Positions 27,429 to 36,781 of a stretch of 64,000 nt of DNA are shown here, one piece after another. The notes beneath the pieces were generated by a model, which was not told the origin of the DNA, ran no database searches, and worked only from the letters and a program-made list of their open reading frames with translations. The DNA comes from Hirschia litorea (lineage in GTDB: Bacteria > Pseudomonadota > Alphaproteobacteria > Caulobacterales > Hyphomonadaceae), in NCBI RefSeq assembly GCF_042665075.1, contig NZ_JBHTBR010000002.1, positions 868,001-932,000 of the forward strand, in the 5' to 3' direction. The position numbers and the translations under genes were made by a program. Position 1 is the stretch's first letter, and each line of letters begins with the position of its first letter.

Positions 27429-28340
27429 ATGGCTGACAACAGACCCATCGTTATTAAAAAGGTCAAAAAAGTTTCCGGCGGCGGCCATCATGGTGGTGCT
27501 TGGAAAGTGGCTTATGCTGACTTCGTGACCGCGATGATGGCGTTCTTCCTGCTCATGTGGCTGATCAACACAACTTCTCCCGATCAGAAACGCGGTATTG
27601 CAGATTATTTTGCGCCAGCAAGTGTGTCTAAGTCTCGCCAAGGATCGGACGGAATGTTGGGAGGCACAAGCTTCCAAGATGATGGAGCACGTTCAGGCGG
27701 AACCAACCGCCCTATGCCTGAAAGCAAACAAACAGCTTCAAAGCGTAGAACGTCAACCAAAAACACTGGGTCAACTCAGGAAGAAAAGCAGAAGAGTAAA
27801 GAGATTTCACAAAGCGCTATGAGTAAGGCTATCGCGATGCGCGAACAGGCCGAATTTGAACGCGCGGAACAATCGCTTCGCCAAGCTATGCAGGATATGC
27901 CTGATCTTGCAGCACTCTCTAAACACCTCGTGATCGACCAAACACCAGAAGGCATGCGCATACAAATTGTAGATCAAGAAGGGCGCGCCATGTTTGCCGC
28001 TGCTTCAGCAAAACCATTGCCTCGCGCCGAAAAGCTACTTGCTACAGTTTCCGAAATTCTAGGTAAATTGCCAAATCGTGTAACAATTTCAGGTCACACC
28101 GGTGATTTGCCAACGGGTATAGAGGGTTATTCTAATTGGGAATTATCTGCTGAACGCGCCAATACAGCACGCAGAATACTGGAGCAATCAGGCTTGAATC
28201 CAGAAAGAATTTTCCAAGTTTCAGGAAAAGCTGGCTCCGAACCTCTCTATCCAGACGATCCCGATTTACCTGGCAACCGTAGAATTTCCATCGTTCTACT
28301 AAGAGAATCTCCTGTAATTCCAGACAACCATTCTCTATAG
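27429..28340 (+). CDS. motB: MotB-like flagellar motor stator protein
   Basis: The 303-aa protein has the MotB layout: a short cytoplasmic basic N-terminus (PIVIKKVKKV), one membrane helix with the proton-carrying Asp (AYADFVTAMMAFFLLMWLI, Asp31), a variable linker with a basic/Gln-rich stretch, and a C-terminal OmpA-like peptidoglycan-binding domain (about 195-300, ISGHTGDLPTG, NWELSAERANTARRIL). With MotA it forms the stator that powers the flagellum. No motA gene or other flagellar gene is in the window, so it is an orphan, as in Caulobacter where motA and motB lie apart. Confidence 0.92.
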   Translation: MADNRPIVIKKVKKVSGGGHHGGAWKVAYADFVTAMMAFFLLMWLINTTSPDQKRGIADYFAPASVSKSRQGSDGMLGGTSFQDDGARSGGTNRPMPESKQTASKRRTSTKNTGSTQEEKQKSKEISQSAMSKAIAMREQAEFERAEQSLRQAMQDMPDLAALSKHLVIDQTPEGMRIQIVDQEGRAMFAAASAKPLPRAEKLLATVSEILGKLPNRVTISGHTGDLPTGIEGYSNWELSAERANTARRILEQSGLNPERIFQVSGKAGSEPLYPDDPDLPGNRRISIVLLRESPVIPDNHSL

Positions 28341-28390
28341 TGACAGCTGAAGCGCACTAGACATTTAGATTCTAAGCGTTTTACTGAGAT

Positions 28391-28411
28391 GTGAGTAACG
28401 CACTTACTCAC
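28391..28411. promoter_or_regulatory. Inverted repeat upstream of the SLC13-type permease gene
   Basis: GTGAGTAA-CGCAC-TTACTCAC is a perfect 8-bp inverted repeat 20 bp before the permease start. It has no U-tract, so an operator or 5'-leader hairpin is more likely than a terminator for motB. Confidence 0.4.
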
Positions 28412-28430
28412 GCACTAACCGGAAAAATGT

Positions 28431-30287
28431 ATGCTCATAACTCAAATTACATCTGCATTGACTATGTGGATTAGTCTCGGTGTCGTCATTGTGGCGATTG
28501 GGCTATACATGAATGAGCGTATCTCGATGGAGCTTGTCTCTATTGGGATTGTTACCGGTCTTCTTACACTTTTTGCGATGCCATTTGCGGTAGGCGCGAA
28601 TGGTGAACCCGTTCAACCTGACCTATTGTTAAACGGCTTTGGCAATGCAGCCCTTGTCACCATCATGGCATTACTTGTGATTGGGCATGGTATGTTCCAA
28701 ACGGGGGCGTTAGATGGCCCCTCAAGGCGATTATTACAATCTTATGCTGTTGCCCCACGTTTAACCATGGTGGCGGCCTATGCAGCTGTTTATATAACAT
28801 CCGCATTTGTAAATAACACACCTGTTGTTGTTATGTTTTTACCAATTATGAGCGCCATCGCCGCACGCACAGGCATGGCCCCTTCCAAGCTTTTGATCCC
28901 ATTGAGTTTTGTATCTGTCTTTGGAGGAATGACGACGCTCATAGGGTCATCTACCAACCTTCTCGCAGCAGAAACTTTACTTCGCCTAGAGGGACGAGAA
29001 TTAGGCTTCTTTGAACTAGCCCCTATTGGTTTAGCCTTATCTGCGATCGGCGTTGCATACATAGTAATACTAGGGCCTATCCTCCTTCCAAACAGAGAAG
29101 CCGAAGGAGAAAGCTCGAACAAAGGCACGGGAAAACAATTTATTGCTCAGATAGAAGTAACGCACGACCATCCAATGGAAGGCAAACAATCTGTTGCAGG
29201 CATGTTTCCAGACCTGCCCAATATGACTGTAAGAATGGTACAGCGCGGCCACGAAGCAATATTGCCTCCATTTGAGGACCTCACCCTTCGCCCCGGTGAT
29301 CTCATCATTGTAGCTGCAACGCGTACATCTTTAACAGAAGTGCTTTCAAGACGCCCTAAACTGCTTCGCTCTATATGGAGAACCGGTGCTGATAGCTATG
29401 ATGAAGCATCAGGAAATCCCCCTCAACTTTCTCTATCTGAAGCCGTTGTTGCGCCCGGTTCACGCTTAATATCGCGTACAATCGACCAAATGGGCTATGC
29501 CAACCGCAATGATGCCGTGGTTTTAGGCGTTCAAAGACGCTCTCGGATGATACGTGCACGATTAGGCGAAATTCGCCTAGAATCAGGCGACACACTTTTA
29601 TTGTGCGGTACGCGCCACGCATTTGATGACATGCGTACTGACCGCGACCTGCTTTTACTAGATTGGTCGCGAACAGACCTACCCGATGTGACGAAAGCTA
29701 TTTATGCGCGATTAATTGCACTTGGTGTCGTTTTAACGGCAGCTACAGGAATGCTCAACATACTCCACGCAGCAATGATTGGCGCTGTAATGATGATCGT
29801 GACTGGATGTCTAAATGTTAGACAAGCATCCCGAGCGCTGGATTTAAGGATATTCCTTTTGATTGGAGCAGCCCTCGCTATGGGCGCTTCACTGGAAGCT
29901 ACGGGCGCAGCAGACTTTGTTGCTCAAAACGCTGTTGCAATAGCAGCTCCTTATGGCCCGCTGGCTATTTTATCAGTCCTTTTCCTTACTGTAGCCCTCG
30001 TGACCAATCTGCTATCCAACTCTGCGACAGCGATTATTTTCACTCCTATCGCCATCGCAACAGCGCGGCAATTAAACCTAGATCCGACGCCATTTGTTCT
30101 TACAGTGATATACGCATCCAATTGTGCGTTTGCGACACCTATTGCATATCAAACCAACTTGCTGGTTATGGGACCGGGGCATTACCGTTTTGCAGATTAT
30201 GTCAAGTTTGGAACACCGCTTGTTTTGCTAATTTGGGTCGCTTTTACAGCAATTGCGGGCTGGCAATTCAATTTAGTCGGCGCATAA
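28431..30287 (+). CDS. SLC13-type permease with two RCK_C (TrkA-C) domains
   Basis: The 618-aa membrane protein belongs to the SLC13/ArsB/CitT-like superfamily. Its N-terminal half has about six membrane helices including SAFVNNTPVVVMFLPI and GGMTTLIGSSTNLLA, the duplicated helix-turn signatures of the family. Two cytosolic RCK_C-like domains sit in the middle (about residues 233-300 and 333-403: LRPGDLIIVAAT, LESGDTLLLCGT). The second membrane half has the matching NLLSNSATAIIFTPIAIA. It is probably a sodium-coupled anion (sulfate or dicarboxylate) transporter at the inner membrane; substrate is unknown. It starts 90 bp after motB and ends 10 bp before bpt. Confidence 0.9.
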   Translation: MLITQITSALTMWISLGVVIVAIGLYMNERISMELVSIGIVTGLLTLFAMPFAVGANGEPVQPDLLLNGFGNAALVTIMALLVIGHGMFQTGALDGPSRRLLQSYAVAPRLTMVAAYAAVYITSAFVNNTPVVVMFLPIMSAIAARTGMAPSKLLIPLSFVSVFGGMTTLIGSSTNLLAAETLLRLEGRELGFFELAPIGLALSAIGVAYIVILGPILLPNREAEGESSNKGTGKQFIAQIEVTHDHPMEGKQSVAGMFPDLPNMTVRMVQRGHEAILPPFEDLTLRPGDLIIVAATRTSLTEVLSRRPKLLRSIWRTGADSYDEASGNPPQLSLSEAVVAPGSRLISRTIDQMGYANRNDAVVLGVQRRSRMIRARLGEIRLESGDTLLLCGTRHAFDDMRTDRDLLLLDWSRTDLPDVTKAIYARLIALGVVLTAATGMLNILHAAMIGAVMMIVTGCLNVRQASRALDLRIFLLIGAALAMGASLEATGAADFVAQNAVAIAAPYGPLAILSVLFLTVALVTNLLSNSATAIIFTPIAIATARQLNLDPTPFVLTVIYASNCAFATPIAYQTNLLVMGPGHYRFADYVKFGTPLVLLIWVAFTAIAGWQFNLVGA

Positions 30288-30297
30288 TAGTGCTACT

Positions 30298-31074
30298 ATG
30301 AAAGAGAAAAACGACAACACCTTCAATATCCCTGCAGATGTCGCGCGCCATGTAAAGTTTCACCTTACGGCGTCGCAACCCTGCCCCTATTTGCCTGACC
30401 GCAAAGAACGTAAAGTGTTTGCCAACCTTTCTGCTAGCAATGCTGTTGAGCTCAATGACTCTTTAACCCGCGCAGGCTTTAGACGCTCACAAATCATCGC
30501 CTACCGTCCCGCATGCATGTCATGCAATGCGTGTAAGTCTGTACGTATAGATGTACGCAATTTTGAGTTTACGAAGCGTTGGCGACGCGTACTCAACACA
30601 AATAAAGCGCTTACACGCACGCCTTGCCCGAAAACGGCTTCAAACGAGCAATTTAGGCTTTTAAAACGCTATCTAAATTCGCGCCACAAAGATGGTGGCA
30701 TGAATGACATGGCAATGCGTGATTATATAGGCATGGTAGACGCTAGTCCCGTGCGTACAGTTGTATTTGAATATCGCCAACCACCGCTATATGCCTCGGA
30801 CGAAGGCATTCTCACAGCGACCGCTCTGACAGATGTGTTACGCGATGGCCTGTCCATGGTGTATTCATTTTTCAATCCTGACGCCGCGAAAAATAGCCTT
30901 GGTACATTCATGGTACTCGACCACATTCGTCTCGCGAAAGAACTTGAACTTCCTTATGTATATTTAGGATATTGGGTCAAAGGCTCTGAAAACATGGGGT
31001 ATAAATCAAATTACATGCCGTTAGAGGTGTGCGAAGATGATGAATGGCGTAAGCTGCTTGACGAGGAATGTTAG
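30298..31074 (+). CDS. bpt: Aspartate/glutamate leucyltransferase (bacterial Ate1-like)
   Basis: The 258-aa protein matches the Bpt family, which transfers leucine from Leu-tRNA to N-terminal Asp or Glu of proteins and so marks them for ClpAP degradation by the N-end rule. Conserved parts: the N-terminal CPYLPDRKERKVFANL, the cysteine motif ACMSCNACKSVRIDV, and the C-terminal YVYLGYWVKGSENMGYKSNY. It is often mis-annotated as arginyl-tRNA-protein transferase. It starts 10 bp after the permease and probably shares its transcript. Clear call. Confidence 0.94.
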   Translation: MKEKNDNTFNIPADVARHVKFHLTASQPCPYLPDRKERKVFANLSASNAVELNDSLTRAGFRRSQIIAYRPACMSCNACKSVRIDVRNFEFTKRWRRVLNTNKALTRTPCPKTASNEQFRLLKRYLNSRHKDGGMNDMAMRDYIGMVDASPVRTVVFEYRQPPLYASDEGILTATALTDVLRDGLSMVYSFFNPDAAKNSLGTFMVLDHIRLAKELELPYVYLGYWVKGSENMGYKSNYMPLEVCEDDEWRKLLDEEC

Positions 31075-31109
31075 CCTCTTCACTATCAAGATACCTGGGG
31101 AGGTAAATT

Positions 31110-32321
31110 ATGACTGATTCAAAAAATATAAAGCACCAAAAGACGGGCACCATAACGACCAATAACCAAACCAACACAAAAGCAGATACCGCGCTTGATG
31201 CGACACGTCGCGGATTGCTTGGCGGTGTTGGTTTTGGAATTGCTGCGACTGCTCTTGCGGCATGTGGCGGATCTAACGATGCGTCCGCAAGTGATGACAA
31301 AAAAGCTCCCGCTGTCATACGCAAAAAACGTAAACTTACAATGGTTACAACATGGCCAAAAGGTTTACCCGGCCTATATACAGCAGCGGAGCGCCTTGCG
31401 GTTCGCGTTAAAGAACTAACAGAAGGCTCACTTGATATCAGCGTATTTGGTGCAGGTGAATTATCTCCCGCTCTGCAAGCCTTTGACGATGTCGCTTCTG
31501 GTGCTGCGGACATGTATCACGGCGCTGAATATTATTGGCAATCCAAATCCCCTGCATTTTCCTTCTTCACGGCCGTCCCGATGGGAATGACAGCCAATGA
31601 GATAATGGGATGGATTGATTTTGGTGGCGGCCAAAAATTATGGGAAGAGCTATCCAATCAATACGGCGTCATCGCATTTCAAGGTGCCAACACCGGCCAA
31701 CAAATGGGTGGATGGTTCCGAAAAGAAATCAATACGTTAGATGATTTTAAAGGACTCAAAATGCGTATGCCGGGCCTTGGCGGGCAGGTTATCCGCGAAC
31801 TTGGCGGCTCAGCTGAAACAATTGCTGGGGGAGAAATTTACCAAGCCCTTCAAACCGGTCAAATTGATGCTACAGAATGGGTTGGCCCTTGGAACGACCT
31901 TGCGTTAGGCTTCTATCAACAAGCTGAGTATTATTATGGCCCCGGTTTTCACGAGCCCGGCTCCTCCCTTGCTTGCGGTATGAACCTTAAAGTCTGGGAA
32001 AGCCTCACCCCTATAGAGCAGGCCGCTATTCGTGCTGCTTGCAATGAGGCTAACCATTTGTCTTTAGGTGAATTTACCTATCAAAATGCGATGTCCCTTA
32101 AGACTCTTACTGAAGAACACGCCGTCAAACTACGTACTTTCTCTCCAGAAGTTTTGACACGTATGGATGAGATTTCTAAGGATGTGCGTTCCCAAGCTGG
32201 TTCTGGTGGAGATTTGGAGAAGCGCATTTATGAAAGTTTTGAATCAGCCCTGGCGGCCTCTTCCCTGTGGGGTAATGTTGCGGATGGACCATTCCTAAAT
32301 TCTCGCTCCAAACGTTCATAG
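31110..32321 (+). CDS. dctP: TRAP transporter substrate-binding protein (DctP family)
   Basis: The 403-aa periplasmic receptor feeds the DctQ/DctM membrane subunits that follow. A twin-arginine signal (TRRGLLGG, Arg33-Arg34) leads into a hydrophobic core and ends in a lipobox LAAC (Cys52), so it appears to be a Tat-exported lipoprotein. The mature part shows the DctP/TakP pattern: TTWPKGLPGLYTAAERLA, LKMRMPGLGGQVIRELGG and QTGQIDATEWVGPWND. The closest sub-group is probably the TakP-like keto acid or C4 acid binders, but ligand identity is inferred only from overall pattern. A GGGGAGG ribosome site precedes the ATG. Confidence 0.93.
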   Translation: MTDSKNIKHQKTGTITTNNQTNTKADTALDATRRGLLGGVGFGIAATALAACGGSNDASASDDKKAPAVIRKKRKLTMVTTWPKGLPGLYTAAERLAVRVKELTEGSLDISVFGAGELSPALQAFDDVASGAADMYHGAEYYWQSKSPAFSFFTAVPMGMTANEIMGWIDFGGGQKLWEELSNQYGVIAFQGANTGQQMGGWFRKEINTLDDFKGLKMRMPGLGGQVIRELGGSAETIAGGEIYQALQTGQIDATEWVGPWNDLALGFYQQAEYYYGPGFHEPGSSLACGMNLKVWESLTPIEQAAIRAACNEANHLSLGEFTYQNAMSLKTLTEEHAVKLRTFSPEVLTRMDEISKDVRSQAGSGGDLEKRIYESFESALAASSLWGNVADGPFLNSRSKRS

Positions 32322-32341
32322 AACACGCTTGGTGATCTCAC

Positions 32342-32983
32342 GTGTCTGAAATAGCCCTTCTATTTGGAAAAGGTCTGCAGGTTTTAGGTCTTTTCCTTTC
32401 GCCTATATTGCTGGTGCCCTTAGTGTCACTCGCTTTCCCAAGCCTAACGCAACACTTTAACAAACTAAAACAAAGCATTGATTGCTTAGGAAAAATACTA
32501 ATGAACATCGCCGGATGGTCAGGCTTTATTATGGCCGCCGGCATGTTGATAGCAGTGTTAATGCGCTATGTATTTGGGCTTAGTTTTAGTTGGGTAAAAG
32601 ACATTTGGATTTATGCATTTGCCACATGTTTTATGTTTGCATCTGCAGGCGCATTGCGTACAGGCGGGCATGTCCGTGTTGATATATTTTATTCAAAATT
32701 CAGCGAAAAACAGCGTGCAATTGTCGATCTGATAGGTGCTTATTTGCTGCTTTTCCCCCTTATGCTACTGGTCTTGTATGCCTATGGTCCCCAGCTGGCC
32801 CGTGCATGGGGAGCGTTATCTGGACGTATGGAACTATCCTCCCAGCCTGATGGTTTGCCTCTACTTTTTTTATTCAAAACGCTAGTGCCTATTTTCGCTG
32901 TGACAATGATTTTACAGGGCTGGGCTAATTGTATGCGTGCCGTTGCCATTATCAAAAACATACCGATTGAGGCCGCAAAATAA
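32342..32983 (+). CDS. dctQ: TRAP transporter small membrane subunit
   Basis: The 213-aa protein has four family helices, with the conserved LMRYVFGLSFSWVKDIWIY and RTGGHVRVDIFYSKFS segments. An extra N-terminal hydrophobic segment (GLQVLGLFLSPILLVPLVSL) gives it five, as in longer DctQ proteins. The small subunit links the binding protein to the large transporter. The start is a GTG without a clear ribosome site; a later ATG at about residue 54 would shorten it to the minimal form, so the start is uncertain. Its stop overlaps the dctM start (TAATG). Confidence 0.88.
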   Translation: MSEIALLFGKGLQVLGLFLSPILLVPLVSLAFPSLTQHFNKLKQSIDCLGKILMNIAGWSGFIMAAGMLIAVLMRYVFGLSFSWVKDIWIYAFATCFMFASAGALRTGGHVRVDIFYSKFSEKQRAIVDLIGAYLLLFPLMLLVLYAYGPQLARAWGALSGRMELSSQPDGLPLLFLFKTLVPIFAVTMILQGWANCMRAVAIIKNIPIEAAK

Positions 32984-34587
32984 TGAACCCTGATTATTTG
33001 CACATACTCATGTTTGCGGCAGCTTTTGTAGCGTTGCTGTCTGGATATCACGTTGCCCTTACATTGGGCGGTATTGCACTTTTATTTGCAGGGCTTGGAA
33101 TCGCATTTGATGTATTCGAGCCAAGGTCTCTCATATTTTGGCCAAGTCGTATTTTAGGCAATATGAGCAATCAGGTTTTAGCGGCAGTTCCCTTATTTGT
33201 AATTATGGGCGTTGTCTTAGAGAAGTCTCGTGTTGCAGAAGACTTGCTAAATGCGACGGGACGATTACTCGCTGGCGTCAAAGGCGGACTTGGATATTCT
33301 GTAGTGTTGGTTGGTGCACTGTTAGCTGCATCGACGGGAATTGTTGGCGCAACTGTTGTCACCATGACGCTAATCGCTCTCCCCAGCATGCTTAAACAAG
33401 GGTACGATAAACGCATTGCATCGGGAACAATCGCTGCTGCTGGAACACTTGGGCAGATTATTCCCCCATCAATTGTTCTAATCGTTTTGGCCGACACAAT
33501 TTCAAATGCCAATGCTGAAGCCAATCAAGCGATGGGACGACCACCATCTCCAGTCAGTGCAGGTGATTTATTCTCGGGTGCCTTATTGCCTGGTTTATTG
33601 CTGGTGGGATTATATTTAGCCTATTTAGCTGTCATGGCATTTTGGAAACCTTCCTCCATGCCAGCACGCTCAAAGACAGCCGATGCAGACCTTGGTATTG
33701 AAACACCTAGCAAAGCGCGCACAGCATTTGCGTTTGCAGCACCGCTCACCCTAATACTCGCTGTGTTAGGCTCTATCCTTGGCGGCTTCACATCCCCAAC
33801 AGAGGCAGCAGCCGTTGGCGCAATCGGCGCTATTTTACTTGCTGGTATTCGTGTTCGGATGGATGAAGCAAACCCTGGAATTTTAATGCAGTTAAGCTTC
33901 GCTGGCGCTGGAAGTTTGATCCTACTCATTCTGACAGTCTGGGCACTGAAACTTGGCTGGGTTGGAGGATTAGAGCCTGATGCACCACCAAGTGCATTTT
34001 TTACGGGCTCAGTAATAGGTAAGCTCTATGCGTTTCTAATATGCACCGCCATCGCGGTGGGCACGGCCGCTGCCGTATTCACGCTCTTCCTAACTAAAAA
34101 GCTGCAAACCTCTTTGAATGGTGCCGCTGAAATCACGTCCATGGTTTTTCTCATCTTGATCTGTGCAGGTTTGTTTTCCATCGTGTTTCGTGGTTTAGGC
34201 GGAGATGAATTCATTGAGCATATGCTGGTCAATATTCCCGGCGGTTTGGTGGGCGCGCTTGTCATCACAATGATCATCATGTTCTTGATGGGCTTCTTTT
34301 TGGACTTTTTGGAAATCACATTTATCATTGTGCCATTGGTTGCGCCGCCGCTCATTATGCTTGGGGCTGATCCAGTGTGGCTGGGTGTTTTAATGGCGAT
34401 GAATTTACAAACAAGCTTCCTGACACCGCCATTTGGTTTTGCGTTATTCTACCTTAAAGGTGCAGCGCCGCCTGAAGTCGACACGCCCGATATTTGGCGC
34501 GGTGCACTCCCCTTTATCGGACTGCAACTTATCGCTTTGTTGGCGGTGGTTTTTATCCCGCAATTAGTGACAGCGCTGGTAAAATAG
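32983..34587 (+). CDS. dctM: TRAP transporter large membrane subunit
   Basis: The 534-aa protein is the ion-coupled translocator of the TRAP system, with about twelve or more hydrophobic helices. Family signatures are GIVGATVVTMTLIALPSML, GTIAAAGTLGQIIPPSIVLIVLAD and GGFTSPTEAAAVGAIGA, and FLLDFLEITFI-like sequence late in the protein. It uses a sodium gradient to move the solute delivered by the binding protein. It overlaps dctQ by one base, so all three TRAP genes form an operon. A strong hairpin follows. Confidence 0.94.
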   Translation: MNPDYLHILMFAAAFVALLSGYHVALTLGGIALLFAGLGIAFDVFEPRSLIFWPSRILGNMSNQVLAAVPLFVIMGVVLEKSRVAEDLLNATGRLLAGVKGGLGYSVVLVGALLAASTGIVGATVVTMTLIALPSMLKQGYDKRIASGTIAAAGTLGQIIPPSIVLIVLADTISNANAEANQAMGRPPSPVSAGDLFSGALLPGLLLVGLYLAYLAVMAFWKPSSMPARSKTADADLGIETPSKARTAFAFAAPLTLILAVLGSILGGFTSPTEAAAVGAIGAILLAGIRVRMDEANPGILMQLSFAGAGSLILLILTVWALKLGWVGGLEPDAPPSAFFTGSVIGKLYAFLICTAIAVGTAAAVFTLFLTKKLQTSLNGAAEITSMVFLILICAGLFSIVFRGLGGDEFIEHMLVNIPGGLVGALVITMIIMFLMGFFLDFLEITFIIVPLVAPPLIMLGADPVWLGVLMAMNLQTSFLTPPFGFALFYLKGAAPPEVDTPDIWRGALPFIGLQLIALLAVVFIPQLVTALVK

Positions 34588-34592
34588 ACTCC

Positions 34593-34636
34593 AAATACTA
34601 AAAGCTTATTCCCACGGGCTTTTAGTATTTTTCTTA
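34593..34636 (+). terminator. Intrinsic terminator after dctM
   Basis: There is a perfect 13-bp inverted repeat (AAATACTAAAAGC with its complement at 34618-34630, 12-nt loop) followed by TTCTTACC, with T-runs inside the stem end. It overlaps the 3' end of the convergent htpX gene. Confidence 0.7.
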
Positions 34637-35595
34637 CCATCTACAGGACGCGCAAATGCAGGAAGATCGACCTTCTTGCCTGTCTTACGCGGTGAATGAG
34701 GCTTGGATGGAGGTGTGTCGCCGCGCGTCATTTTCATCAAAACTTCAACACGATTTTGAGTGGCTGGGTGGGTTGAGAACAGATTATCTGCGCCGCGCCC
34801 ATTTAGCGGGTTGATGATAAACATATGCGCCGTCGCGGGATTGCGTTCAGCATCCATATTTACAGCGCCGCCTTGCCCTCTTGCCCCACCGTGCGCGATT
34901 TGCTCAATCTTTTGTAATGCACTTGCTAGTGCTTGCGGGTCTCCAGAGATTTCCGCGCCGCCTGCATCGGCCTCGTATTCGCGTCCACGACTAATCGCCA
35001 TTTGCACGAGGCTTGCTGCCATTGGTGCCAAAAACATAATCGCCAATGTACCGATCAACCCGCCAGGACGTTCACGGTCATTCCCGCCAAAGAAAAATGC
35101 AAAGTTTGCAAGAGCGGAAATTGCCCCTGCAATTGTCGCTGTGATCGTCATGGTGAGCGTGTCACGATTACGCACATGCGCCAATTCATGCCCCATCACC
35201 CCGCGCACTTCACGTCTGTTCAACATTGAGAGAAGCCCAGTCGTGGCAGCAACAGCCGCATTTTCTGGGTTTCTTCCAGTTGCAAACGCATTGGGTTGCG
35301 GGTTTTCAATAATCGTGATGCGCGGCATTGGCATGCCTGCATTACTCACCATTTCTTCTACGTCTTGCGCATAGGCCCGCACGACAGGATCAGGATGGGA
35401 GCTATCAACCTCTTTTGCTTTATACATGGAAAGAACAATTTTATCGGCATTCCAATAACTGAAGAAGTTACCAGCCCCCGCAAGCACGAGCGCAATTATC
35501 ATTCCGATTTGACCACCGATAAGGTAGCCAATTCCCATAAACAGCGCCGTTAGACCAGCAATAAGAACAAAAGTTCTAAGGTGATTGTTTTCCAT
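34606..35595 (-). CDS. htpX: HtpX membrane zinc metalloprotease
   Basis: The 329-aa protein is an M48-family protease of the inner membrane that degrades misfolded membrane proteins. Two N-terminal helices (about 8-26 and 30-46) are followed by the zinc motif HELAH (His136, Glu137, His140) and a third ligand Glu in GREYEAD (about 211). Two more hydrophobic stretches surround residues 150-200. The C-terminal 40 residues are basic and unstructured. The start at 35595 is favoured; a GTG four codons earlier is possible. Its stop lies inside the terminator shared with dctM. Confidence 0.95.
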   Translation of the reverse strand: MENNHLRTFVLIAGLTALFMGIGYLIGGQIGMIIALVLAGAGNFFSYWNADKIVLSMYKAKEVDSSHPDPVVRAYAQDVEEMVSNAGMPMPRITIIENPQPNAFATGRNPENAAVAATTGLLSMLNRREVRGVMGHELAHVRNRDTLTMTITATIAGAISALANFAFFFGGNDRERPGGLIGTLAIMFLAPMAASLVQMAISRGREYEADAGGAEISGDPQALASALQKIEQIAHGGARGQGGAVNMDAERNPATAHMFIINPLNGRGADNLFSTHPATQNRVEVLMKMTRGDTPPSKPHSPRKTGKKVDLPAFARPVDGKKNTKSPWE

Positions 35596-35732
35596 TTTCC
35601 GCTTCACTCACATTGTGCAAAATGCATATGTTTAAGATAGGTGTGGATTTAAAATTGCCAATAGAGAGGTGTTGATTATAGCGTCTCACATCAGCGGATT
35701 CTATCAGGCTGCGTAAGTTAAGGGCAGCGTGC

Positions 35733-36689
35733 TTACGATACGCATTTCATACTTTCCAATGTGCGCTTAATAGCAATATCAAGTGGCGTGCGTGGTTCCT
35801 GCCCCAAAAGCTGCACCAATCTATAATTATCCAATTTTACCGGATACTCCCAACTCGGTGCAAGTTCGGCTGCCTCACGCGGAAAACCACCGAAAGGCGA
35901 GAGTGTCTTCATCAACCACCACGGAAATTGCTTGATGGGCAGCTTTACCCCTACAACGCGTTGGATAGCGTCAGTGAGCTCATGCCCTGAGTGATCGTAT
36001 AATCCTTCAAACTGAAGCATTTCAAAGGGTTGCAAGTTCTCATGAATATCTAGCAGACGTGCAAATGTTTCTGCTAGATCTGGCAAATAAGCCCATGAAT
36101 GCCCCGAGCCTTTTGCGACATTGGTGATTTTTTTGACTGGTCTATTCGGCATAATCATGGCTTGAGCAAACCAACTTGAACCGACATCTGGTCCAAAGAA
36201 ATCACCTGCACGCAAGATTAGCACAGGCGTGTGTTCTGACGCATGTTTCAAACGATGCTCAAGCGCAATCCTGATGCGGCCTTTGCGACTATTCGCGTTT
36301 TGTGGTGTGTCGATGTTTAAAATCGGTGTCAATTTTGGATCGTAATTATAGATCGTTCCAGGCAGAACTATGCGGGCACCATTTGCTTCGCGCGCAGCCG
36401 CAATCGTATTGTCTATCATAGGCAAGACCAGCTTGTCCCAATTGCGATATCCCGATGGATTTACAGCATGGACAATAATATTTGCGCCCTCGGCAGCCTT
36501 CACCACATCTGCGCAATTCATGACATCACCATGCACCCAATTAACGCCTACTGGTCCCCGTGCGCTGGCCTTCTGAATATCGCGTGCAAGCGCTATGATA
36601 TGCCAGTGCTTGGCAACTAGTGCCCGCGTTATGGCCCCGCCAATACCGCCTGTTGCGCCCAAGATTAAGGCTGTTCTCTGCTTTTGCAT
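35733..36689 (-). CDS. Extended SDR, NAD(P)-dependent epimerase/dehydratase family
   Basis: The 318-aa protein has the Rossmann motif ALILGATGGIGGAIT (residues 7-21) and the NAD(P)-binding pattern of extended short-chain dehydrogenases (HGDVMN, IVHAVNPSGY, ILRAGDFFGP). The catalytic Y-x3-K is not obvious; the nearest match is TIYNYDP, so it may be an atypical member or one that acts as a redox sensor or isomerase-like protein. Substrate is unknown. It is divergent from a LysR regulator with 92 bp between, an arrangement that usually means the regulator controls it. Confidence 0.82.
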   Translation of the reverse strand: MQKQRTALILGATGGIGGAITRALVAKHWHIIALARDIQKASARGPVGVNWVHGDVMNCADVVKAAEGANIIVHAVNPSGYRNWDKLVLPMIDNTIAAAREANGARIVLPGTIYNYDPKLTPILNIDTPQNANSRKGRIRIALEHRLKHASEHTPVLILRAGDFFGPDVGSSWFAQAMIMPNRPVKKITNVAKGSGHSWAYLPDLAETFARLLDIHENLQPFEMLQFEGLYDHSGHELTDAIQRVVGVKLPIKQFPWWLMKTLSPFGGFPREAAELAPSWEYPVKLDNYRLVQLLGQEPRTPLDIAIKRTLESMKCVS

Positions 36690-36732
36690 CTCTTCTCTCC
36701 AAACATGAGTTGGAACAAATATGACGCTGTGA

Positions 36733-36767
36733 CAGATACAAATAAATTGATGAATTGTTTCTATCTG
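36733..36767. promoter_or_regulatory. Possible LysR operator between the SDR and LysR genes
   Basis: CAGATACAAA and TTTCTATCTG form a 10-bp inverted repeat with one mismatch pair and a 15-bp spacer. It sits in the 92-bp divergent promoter region. LysR regulators bind such dyads near their own gene. Confidence 0.4.
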
Positions 36768-36781
36768 CTGGTATAAATTTT

